DNA of 7,609 nt from Woeseiaceae bacterium (lineage in GTDB: Bacteria; Acidobacteriota; Vicinamibacteria; Vicinamibacterales; UBA823): NCBI GenBank assembly GCA_002696705.1, contig NZSH01000036.1:10348-17956 (forward strand). Direction: 5' to 3'. Positions 1 through 5,970 of this stretch are shown here, one piece after another (within the stretch, counting starts at the first letter, position 1; the number at the start of each line of letters is the position of its first letter). The notes under the pieces were generated by a model. The model was not told where the DNA came from, did not search any database, and was given only the letters and a program-made list of their open reading frames with translations. The translations under genes were made by a program, and so were the position numbers.

Positions 1-293
1 ACCAAACTGTTAACAAGCAACATGAAGATAACGATCGTGCCTGCCAAAGTTTGTCGGTCATCGGGACTCGAATAGTCGTAGTACAAACGGAGAAATGATG
101 TGTCGAGACCCCATCGGTACAAGGGTTTCAATAGAGCTTCGACGACTAGCAGGAGGGCGAGGGCGCCGTACTCGGCTGGTGATAATACGCGGGTATATAG
201 AGGAAGCAGAATGAAATTGATTCCAAGTACTGCCACGTCAGCCGATCCATACACGAAGAGCTGGCCGGAGAGTCGACGAACGTTGTTAAACAT
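1..293 (-). CDS. Wzx-like polysaccharide flippase, N-terminal fragment
   Basis: This is the first 97 residues of an integral membrane protein that continues beyond the left edge. After a short basic start (MFNNVRRLSGQLFVYGSADV) comes a first membrane segment, then LLPLYTRVLSPAEYGALALL. The LPLYTR-LSPAEYG pattern is the hallmark of the N-terminus of Wzx/RfbX-type oligosaccharide flippases (MOP superfamily, polysaccharide biosynthesis protein family). The following YRWGLDTSFLRLYYDY and a second hydrophobic stretch (GTIVIFMLLVNSL) also fit. Members move undecaprenyl-linked sugar units across the cytoplasmic membrane. The ATG at 293 is well supported: an in-frame TAA lies four codons upstream (305-307), and homologous N-termini begin at about this distance before the first helix. 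No Shine-Dalgarno sequence precedes it. It is divergent from the methyltransferase. The fold call is firm; the exported glycan is unknown. Confidence 0.9.
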   Translation of the reverse strand, partial: MFNNVRRLSGQLFVYGSADVAVLGINFILLPLYTRVLSPAEYGALALLLVVEALLKPLYRWGLDTSFLRLYYDYSSPDDRQTLAGTIVIFMLLVNSL

Positions 294-301
294 GCAGGCG
301 G

Positions 302-307
302 ATTATA
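302..307 (-). promoter_or_regulatory. Candidate -10 box of the flippase gene, possibly leaderless
   Basis: The minus strand reads TATAAT, a perfect sigma-70 -10 hexamer, with its last base 9 nt before the flippase ATG. A start site 6-7 nt downstream would fall almost on the initiation codon, giving a leaderless or near-leaderless mRNA. That matches the absence of any purine-rich ribosome binding site in CCGCCTGC before the ATG. I found no good -35 hexamer at 16-18 bp spacing, and the hexamer could occur by chance in this AT-rich gap. Confidence 0.35.
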
Positions 308-448
308 GCTGATGTACATCGTAAGATTTGGAATACGTTACATTTGAGATGGAGGAGAGTATCCGGTGGCATAGGCCCGGATTTCCGATGCGCAGCCTGC
401 CCGAGTCGGTTGCTCCCACGTCCCACTGCGGTTAACATTGGCGTTATA

Positions 449-1282
449 GTGCTGACCGTCGCTGAGTCCGTCCAAGCGTCCTCCTACGCCACTGTCGCGG
501 CCTCTGTCGTCCCCGGCAGCTATTACTGGATGTACAAGGACAAGCGCGAGCGCCAGATGACGCTGGCGATGCAGGCCGTGGCGGACCTCCTGCCCTCGAC
601 GCTGTCGCGCGTGGCGCAATGGGGCGGCGGCGATGGGCTGCAATGCGAATCGCTGGTGCGGCAAGGGGTGCGATGTGTATCCTTCGACCTCTCGTGGCCA
701 ATGCTGCACTTGGGCCGACGTCTCGCGCAGCACCACGGATACACCATCGACACTGTGACGGGGAGCGCCGCCCGCCCGGTTCCCTTCAGGGATGGCGTGT
801 TCGATCTCCACATGGCGCTCTCTACGCTCAACCATCTCGATCCCGAGACATGGGACGTATACATGGCCGAGCGCGTGCGGACCACTCGCCCTGGTGGGGT
901 GATCTTCGACGTGGTGCCAAATCTCGACAACCGCGACATCTACGAACGACCTGACTTCCTCGCACTTCGGGAATCGGGACGCGAACAGGAGTGGCTGGGT
1001 TGTGTCACAACCGACCGCCTTGTGGCGCTCTACCAGCGGCACGTCTGCCAGTGCCGCGTCGTCACATTCGACCGGGTGCCCGACGAGCTCGCAATAGTCA
1101 GCCTGTTCGAGCGCGCGTGGTGGCTCCTGACGAGACGACGCGGACGCCGCTATCCGAACACCCTCTATCACACGCTCTTTGGGTCCTTGGCCGCACTGGA
1201 TGACCGTGGGTGGCGGGTGCCAGGCGTTCTCTGGGCGCAGCCGAAGTGGCTACTAGTGGCGGGGGTACGGACCAACCGGTAA
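449..1282 (+). CDS. Class I SAM-dependent methyltransferase
   Basis: This cytoplasmic enzyme of about 277 residues has the Rossmann-like methyltransferase layout (Methyltransf_11/25 type). Residue numbers assume the GTG at 449. A glycine-rich SAM-binding loop, VAQWGGGDG (55-63), is followed by VRCVSFDLSWPML (74-86). D80 is the expected acidic residue that holds the SAM ribose. VPFRDGVFDLHMALSTLNHL (111-130) is the strand-4 region, RPGGVIFDVVPN (147-158) the post-core motif, and KWLLVAGVRT (266-275) the last strand. Motif I is unusual because the common LD-G is replaced by AQWG. The start is uncertain. The frame is open back to a TTG at 344, but third-position G+C is only 19/35 over 344-448, against 22/27 over the next 27 codons and almost 100% from the ATG at 530. 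GTG 449 is therefore preferred, with ATG 530 as the alternative. None of these has a convincing ribosome binding site. G+C near 72% (541-660) sets the gene apart from its neighbours and suggests recent transfer. The methyl acceptor is unknown; a sugar or glycan is inferred from context only. Confidence 0.82.
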   Translation: MLTVAESVQASSYATVAASVVPGSYYWMYKDKRERQMTLAMQAVADLLPSTLSRVAQWGGGDGLQCESLVRQGVRCVSFDLSWPMLHLGRRLAQHHGYTIDTVTGSAARPVPFRDGVFDLHMALSTLNHLDPETWDVYMAERVRTTRPGGVIFDVVPNLDNRDIYERPDFLALRESGREQEWLGCVTTDRLVALYQRHVCQCRVVTFDRVPDELAIVSLFERAWWLLTRRRGRRYPNTLYHTLFGSLAALDDRGWRVPGVLWAQPKWLLVAGVRTNR

Positions 1283-1325
1283 CAGGCTACGCCTCGGAAA
1301 CCTGACATAGGACTAGTTCATCTGC

Positions 1326-1343
1326 AACCGTGGCGGTTTTGTG
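1326..1343 (+). terminator. Weak hairpin-plus-T-run downstream of methyltransferase
   Basis: AACCG-TGG-CGGTT forms a 5-bp stem with a 3-nt loop, directly followed by T-rich TTGTGT on the plus strand, 43 nt after the methyltransferase stop codon. The position between two convergent genes suits a terminator, but the stem is short and the T-run is interrupted. It would work in the plus direction only, since no T-run follows on the minus strand. Nothing else was identified in the 111-nt gap between the two stop codons (1283-1393). Confidence 0.25.
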
Positions 1344-1393
1344 TGTAACAGGACTTTGTAAGGTAGATATTTCTGCATTCCAGCACAAGCGCT

Positions 1394-2764
1394 CTACTGT
1401 CTAGTCCAGTGGGATAACAGCTGGATTGGCAGAAGAAAACGATCAACGAGGATTTGTTTTACCGTAGTCGGGTAAGGAGCAAGTTCATCGTAACCGTGCA
1501 TAGACAGTTGGTACTGTGTCAGAAACAGCATATTCGACACGATAAGAAAAATAGCGACTGCCCGAATCCGAGCCTGCCATTGGCGCCAATCCAGCCCGCT
1601 GATAAGAGCCGTCAAACCAAGCGCGAATAAGGGGGTCATACTAATGAAACGGCGCGCACCAAAGGCCTCACCTGCCCACCAATCAATAACTGACGCGTTG
1701 ATGTAGATCGTGGTTGTTATAAGCCCAACGCTACTCCAGCCTACGAGTCCGTGTTGTCTAACGAGACACGCTAGCCCGATTACCGCTGGAATGATTGCAG
1801 GAGTCCATGAAAAAAGACCGTGCTTGGTCGAAAATAATACCTCTGTAACCTGAGGTGCTCCCCATCGCATGAAATCTTCACCTTGTGGTGTTAGTAGCAG
1901 CTGGCCGTACATTTGCTGCCAGGCGATCATTTGTGGAAGAAATACCACGAATGCTCCGGCACCCACCACAATCAGACGGCTCATTGCATGATTGATTGAG
2001 ATTCTTTTTCGTGCGATTTCATGTACAAGCTCGAAAGTCGGTAAGAGCAGAAGAACTCCATCTTGCCAACGCACCAGCATCGTTAAGCCACCCAGTGCTC
2101 CAAGCATCGCGTACCGTGTCAGCTTGCGGTTTTCAATCGTGCGTAGCCAAACAAATATGAAAACTGAGACAGAAAATACAGCAGTAGCATGCGAGTATGC
2201 GGGAGATACGAGGTTGTAGTAAATCGTGGGTGTGGCGAGCCAGGCAACGAGAGTTGCCCATAAAGCTGCATGTCTTGGGTATAGTTGCTTGCAGATTTTG
2301 TAACAGAGGTAGATTCCTGTCGCGCCGTACGTGAGACCAGCGATTCCAGCTGAAAGTTGAAATGGCATCGCCACGCCATCAAACGGGATACTGAATCCGA
2401 TTACCTGTGCTAAAGCCACTAGTCCACACGCAATAAGGAAAAATGGGAGCCAGAGGAGAGCTGGTCCTATCGACATTAAATTGACTGCCAGGCCGGTTGG
2501 CGTTCGTGAGGATAACCAAATATTTGACGCGTTTGATGTGCCATATAAAAGGCGATAATCGTTTATGAAGTCGACGTCACGATCAAAAACTAATGATCGT
2601 AAATAAGCGTAATACTGGATTGCATCACCATTCATGATTTGGTCGTTCCACCCCAGTGATGAGGTCATCGCTAGGATGTACGCGAACGCCAGAACTGCAG
2701 CAATTACAATAATGGTACGAATTGGTCGTTGTTCAAGACGTTGCAGGTTTAAAAGGTAAGACAC
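1394..2764 (-). CDS. GT-C-fold membrane glycosyltransferase-like protein (456 aa)
   Basis: This polytopic membrane protein has many hydrophobic segments (for example 17-35, 97-120, 134-155, 166-180, 193-208, 263-280, 322-336, 376-390, 402-416). Its layout matches GT-C (ArnT/PMT-like) glycosyltransferases, which take sugars from polyprenyl-phosphate donors on the outer membrane face. After the first helix, NGDAIQYYAYLRSLVFDRDV (45-64) occupies the place of the catalytic first loop, and D47 is a candidate acidic residue. SPAYSHATAVF (187-197), VRWQDGVLLLLP (231-242) and WWAGEAFGARRF (362-373) recur in large uncharacterised families of this fold. Equivalent positions are recognisable in the two plus-strand paralogs, although this protein is shorter and much more distant from them. 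The start is GTG at 2764, supported by AAGGA 8 nt upstream and a perfect -10 box at 2793-2798. It is transcribed alone, divergently from the paralog pair. Substrate and acceptor cannot be read from the sequence. Confidence 0.85.
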   Translation of the reverse strand: MSYLLNLQRLEQRPIRTIIVIAAVLAFAYILAMTSSLGWNDQIMNGDAIQYYAYLRSLVFDRDVDFINDYRLLYGTSNASNIWLSSRTPTGLAVNLMSIGPALLWLPFFLIACGLVALAQVIGFSIPFDGVAMPFQLSAGIAGLTYGATGIYLCYKICKQLYPRHAALWATLVAWLATPTIYYNLVSPAYSHATAVFSVSVFIFVWLRTIENRKLTRYAMLGALGGLTMLVRWQDGVLLLLPTFELVHEIARKRISINHAMSRLIVVGAGAFVVFLPQMIAWQQMYGQLLLTPQGEDFMRWGAPQVTEVLFSTKHGLFSWTPAIIPAVIGLACLVRQHGLVGWSSVGLITTTIYINASVIDWWAGEAFGARRFISMTPLFALGLTALISGLDWRQWQARIRAVAIFLIVSNMLFLTQYQLSMHGYDELAPYPTTVKQILVDRFLLPIQLLSHWTRQ

Positions 2765-2772
2765 AACGGCGG

Positions 2773-2777
2773 TCCTT
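2773..2777 (-). promoter_or_regulatory. Shine-Dalgarno site fixing the GTG start at 2764
   Basis: The minus strand reads AAGGA followed by 8 nt (CCGCCGTT) and GTG. It is one of the few clear ribosome binding sites in the window, and it decides the start of the 456-residue membrane protein. Confidence 0.65.
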
Positions 2778-2792
2778 AGCGCTGACGCAGCG

Positions 2793-2798
2793 ATTATA
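2793..2798 (-). promoter_or_regulatory. Candidate -10 box for the 456-aa membrane protein
   Basis: The minus strand reads TATAAT (context CGATATAATCG). Transcription would begin near 2786, leaving a leader of about 22 nt that includes the AAGGA at 2773-2777, a very normal arrangement. No strong -35 hexamer is visible at 16-18 bp (around 2815-2822). The 87-nt gap between the divergent starts 2764 and 2852 must also hold the promoter of the plus-strand pair, but I could not find a convincing plus-strand -35/-10 there. Confidence 0.45.
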
Positions 2799-2851
2799 TC
2801 GTAAACAAATTAATCCGAGCATGTTCCGCGCCTTTTTCTGGACATGGTAAT

Positions 2852-4435
2852 GTGAGTCCAAACTGTATGCTTCAGGCCGAGTTTGATGTGAATCATCGGG
2901 ACAATGAGCCGGTAAAAGTGCGCAAGATTGCGTTGTGGGTGTGTGGAATTGCCTTGTGCGTATATACAGTTACGACGGGCGGGAGTTTTGCAACGGATCT
3001 CGCAAGTTTCGAAGTAACGAAGAATCTAGCACAGCGTGGATCTTTTGCGATGTCTTACGACGTGTTAGCGACTGAAGCGGAGCGAGGCGTTGATGGTCAA
3101 TACTATGCTCCGGTTGGCATTGGGCATCCTCTTTTCAGCTTGCCGTTTTATCTCGGCTCTCGTGCGCTGCAATCTTTAAGTGCCATCAAGATTGGTAAAC
3201 CTGAAACACTCGACAAAGCAGCTGTTGTCCTCGGAAGTGCTGTGGCTGCTGCTTTCTGTGCGCCACTAGCTTTCTTGTTTGCGTGGCGGCTCAGTGGTTC
3301 GCTTGAAGGAGCTCTGGTCGCGACATTGAGTCTTGCATTCGGCACGATACTTTGGCCGTATTCAAAATTTGGGTTTAACGCACCCTTGGCAACCTGCTGT
3401 TTGTTAGGCGCGACTCTTTGTACTTGGATAGGTGTTCGAGACTACCGCTCGTACGTACTGATGGCTGGAGGTGCGCTTCAAGGCATGGCATTGCTGACTC
3501 GTCACGAAATGGGTGTGATGATAATTCCGATCTTCATCTGGCTTGTGGCAGAGTCAAGGCGAGACCGGCAACTAATGTTTAAGCGTTTGGTGCTATTTGG
3601 CTTACCGTTTGCACTCGCAGTGGGTGTGTGGATGTGGTACAACGCAAGCCGGTTCGGTCATCCATTCGATACAGGGCTACTACGGGATCCTAACGTCCGT
3701 TTTGATAGTTCCTTTTTTGTGGGTTTATATGGTTTATTAGCGAGCCCGGGTCGGGCACTTTTTCTCTATGCTCCTATTACCCTGGTCGGCCTGTTGGCCT
3801 TGAAACGGCTTGCCATGCAAGATCGTTCCACGGCTTTACTATTTGGCCTACAAATCTTGATACTCACTTCATTGATCGCCAAGATGCATCAGTGGGACGG
3901 CGGCGAAAGTTATGGTCCTCGGTACTTGGTGCCACTGCTTCCGTATCTAACGGTTCCTATTGCCGTGCTTTTTCCGTTAGGACAGCGTGCTGTGCGTCGC
4001 CGTATTCTATTTACAACACTCGCGCTGAGTGTGCTTGTGCAACTTCCAGGAGTGCTTGTCGATTACTCCAAGATCCAAAATGCTTTCGCGAGACAAACCA
4101 CAGGCTATTCAATTCAAATGAGTCGGTACTCATGGGAAGCCACACCGCTTGTATTAAATGTGAAGTCTGCATTGAAAGGTGTTCCACGAAACGTAGGGCA
4201 TTTAATAGGAATAGCTACCCCACCAGCCGTTGTGCAATCCGGTCAAGAAACCCAGCGCGATTTTTCTCAGCAATTTGTCTTTAGTCTCGATTTTTGGTGG
4301 TTGTACCTCTATTATCTCGGAGTGATTCCTGCTTGGTTGTCAGTTATGGCAGGCATCTTTCCTTTGATGATCGCGAGTTATCTGATTTACATGGTGCGCA
4401 GATCGCTTCGATCATTTTCAAATTCTAATCCATGA
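2852..4435 (+). CDS. GT-C-fold membrane protein, first of a paralogous pair (527 aa)
   Basis: This polytopic membrane protein is clearly homologous over its full length to the next gene. A cytoplasmic N-terminus of about 24 residues leads into a first helix (25-41). The first outer loop holds TTGGSFATDLASFEVTK (41-57), with D49 and E54 in the place of the catalytic acidic pair of ArnT/PMT-type GT-C enzymes, then RGVDGQYYAP (78-87) and GIGHPLFSLPFY (89-100), which resembles the H-P-l-ly loop of that superfamily. Later motifs are KFGFNAPLA (172-180), RFGHPFDTG (267-275), SPGRALFLYAP (298-308), WDGGESYGPRYL (348-359), LPGVLVDYSK (398-407) and SLDFWWLYLYYLG (478-490). GTG 2852 is used as the start but lacks a strong ribosome binding site; ATG 2867 or GTG 2888 are possible. 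The stop overlaps the next start. Glycosyl transfer from a lipid-phosphate sugar is inferred from the fold; activity is unproven. Confidence 0.82.
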   Translation: MSPNCMLQAEFDVNHRDNEPVKVRKIALWVCGIALCVYTVTTGGSFATDLASFEVTKNLAQRGSFAMSYDVLATEAERGVDGQYYAPVGIGHPLFSLPFYLGSRALQSLSAIKIGKPETLDKAAVVLGSAVAAAFCAPLAFLFAWRLSGSLEGALVATLSLAFGTILWPYSKFGFNAPLATCCLLGATLCTWIGVRDYRSYVLMAGGALQGMALLTRHEMGVMIIPIFIWLVAESRRDRQLMFKRLVLFGLPFALAVGVWMWYNASRFGHPFDTGLLRDPNVRFDSSFFVGLYGLLASPGRALFLYAPITLVGLLALKRLAMQDRSTALLFGLQILILTSLIAKMHQWDGGESYGPRYLVPLLPYLTVPIAVLFPLGQRAVRRRILFTTLALSVLVQLPGVLVDYSKIQNAFARQTTGYSIQMSRYSWEATPLVLNVKSALKGVPRNVGHLIGIATPPAVVQSGQETQRDFSQQFVFSLDFWWLYLYYLGVIPAWLSVMAGIFPLMIASYLIYMVRRSLRSFSNSNP

Positions 4436-5970
4436 TCCTTCCTCGTAACCCGTCACCAGTGAAAGCATCGCGGGCTGTAAAACGTGCCGCACGGCTCGTG
4501 TTTCTTTTCAGTCTCTGCCTTTATGCTGCTACGACCGGTGGAAGTATGGCAACTGACATCATGACTTACGAGGTCACTAAGGCGATCGTCGAAGAGCATT
4601 CGGTTGCCCTGCCATACAACGTTTTTGGTATGGAGGCTCATCGCGGCGTTGACAGGCGTTACTACGCACCTTACGGAATCGGTCATGCACTGTACTCGGT
4701 GCCTTTCTATATGCTCGGCCGTGCTGCTGATCATTTTACTGAAGGAAGCATTGGTCGTTCCGAGTCTGTCAGAAAGGCTGGGATGACGCTCGGTAGTGTG
4801 GTTGCGGCAGCAATCTCGGTCTGGTTAATGTTTTGGTTCGCTTTTGCTCTTACCGGTCGCAGCGGTCCGTCAGTTATGACTGCGCTTTCTCTTGGTTGTG
4901 CGACAGCGCTCTGGCCCTACGCGAAGTTTGGTTTCAATGCCCCACTAGCGACACTGTGTGTCCTCGCGGCTGTGTATGCAGCTTGGCACGGCGCTCGGTC
5001 TCGCCAAGTTCACACTCTAGTGCTCAGTGGTGTTGGTATAGGTGTTGCACTCCTTGTACGTCATGAACTTGTTTTGATCTCGTTACCAATAGCATTATGG
5101 CTTGTGCTCGAATCATGGCCGGATTGGCGTCGTGCGCTTAGGCAAATTTCTATGGTGGCCACGCCGGCAGTTGTCGCGGTTGTGATTACTGGTTATTACA
5201 ACTGGATCCGGTTTGGCAATGTCTTTGATACTGGGTATCTGCGTGACCATACGGCAGGATTCTCTTCCTTCTTCGAAGGCGCATTAGGTTTGCTATTCAG
5301 TCCTGGTGGATCGCTCTTCCTGTACTCACCGTTGCTCATTCTGGGGGCAGTTGCCTTATACGAATTGACACGCCACGACCGAAATTTAGGTATTTTGCTT
5401 GGAGGCGTTTCCCTCGTGATGTTTTGTTTTTATGCATCTCTTGAGCATTGGGATGCCGATCGGTCGTATGGACCAAGGTACCTATTACCATTAGCTCCTA
5501 TGCTGTGTCTTCCTTTAGTGCGATGGTTCGCATGTACGACTGGAGATATGAGGCGACGTGCCGTCATAATTGGATTGGCTTTGAGTTTTATGGTGCAGTT
5601 GCCAGGTGTACTCGTAGATTTTTCCAAAGTTGGCAATACGCCTGAGATTGGGTATCAAACGCGTGAAGTGCGTCGCTGGCAATGGCCATCTTCGTCGTTC
5701 GCTCTTAATTTGAAGGCGGCAACTGTCGCCGTTCCAGCGAACGTTCGGTTTTTGACCGGTATTGATCCATCTCCGCCACGAGAACCAGCAGTTGGACTTG
5801 CGCGTGATTATTCGTCTCAATTTTCGTACAGTCTTGATTTTTGGTGGGTCTACTTATTTTTTTTGACTACCGTTTCAGGGACAACCAGTTTGTTACTGGG
5901 TATAGCATCGCTCGGTTCTGCTGGCGCACTTCTTTTGATGCTTCGCCGTACCGTTATCCACCTAAACTGA
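4432..5970 (+). CDS. GT-C-fold membrane protein, second of a paralogous pair (512 aa)
   Basis: This is the paralog of the preceding gene, sharing its motif order: TTGGSMATDIMTYEVTK (34-50, candidate acidic residues D42 and E47), RGVDRRYYAPYGIGH (71-85), KFGFNAPLA (165-173), RFGNVFDTG (260-268), SPGGSLFLYSP (290-300), SYGPRYL (345-351), LPGVLVDFSK (390-399) and SQFSYSLDFWWVYLFF (462-477). By eye roughly two fifths of residues match; this was not computed. Its ATG overlaps the upstream stop as ATGA and has no ribosome binding site (TTCTAATCC precedes it), so translational coupling is likely and the two proteins may be made in similar amounts. The WDGGES motif of the first copy is WDADRS here (340-345), losing the acidic residue that the first copy and the 456-residue protein keep. 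Its last 9 nt overlap the aminotransferase gene on the other strand. It could be an active transferase with another specificity or a partner subunit of the first copy. Confidence 0.82.
   Translation: MILPRNPSPVKASRAVKRAARLVFLFSLCLYAATTGGSMATDIMTYEVTKAIVEEHSVALPYNVFGMEAHRGVDRRYYAPYGIGHALYSVPFYMLGRAADHFTEGSIGRSESVRKAGMTLGSVVAAAISVWLMFWFAFALTGRSGPSVMTALSLGCATALWPYAKFGFNAPLATLCVLAAVYAAWHGARSRQVHTLVLSGVGIGVALLVRHELVLISLPIALWLVLESWPDWRRALRQISMVATPAVVAVVITGYYNWIRFGNVFDTGYLRDHTAGFSSFFEGALGLLFSPGGSLFLYSPLLILGAVALYELTRHDRNLGILLGGVSLVMFCFYASLEHWDADRSYGPRYLLPLAPMLCLPLVRWFACTTGDMRRRAVIIGLALSFMVQLPGVLVDFSKVGNTPEIGYQTREVRRWQWPSSSFALNLKAATVAVPANVRFLTGIDPSPPREPAVGLARDYSSQFSYSLDFWWVYLFFLTTVSGTTSLLLGIASLGSAGALLLMLRRTVIHLN

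Noticed and set aside
100..312. Plus-strand open frame of 70 codons
   Set aside because: It lies opposite the flippase N-terminus, which has clear family motifs; the peptide is Arg/Ser-rich and looks like a shadow.
344..448. TTG start at 344 for the methyltransferase (312 residues)
   Set aside because: The extra 35 residues are Arg/Cys-rich, have weaker third-position G+C bias than the core and no ribosome binding site; the extension may be untranslated. It is not excluded.
445..450. TATAGT as a plus-strand -10 box for the methyltransferase
   Set aside because: No matching -35 element, and it overlaps the preferred GTG start, so it could not serve that start.
338..1171. Long minus-strand open frame of 277 codons opposite the methyltransferase
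   Set aside because: It is His/Arg-rich with no family resemblance. High G+C in the real plus-strand gene removes stop codons on the opposite strand.
2119..2382. Minus-strand open frame of 87 codons in another frame of the 456-residue gene
   Set aside because: It is an out-of-frame shadow inside a gene with clear membrane-protein pattern.
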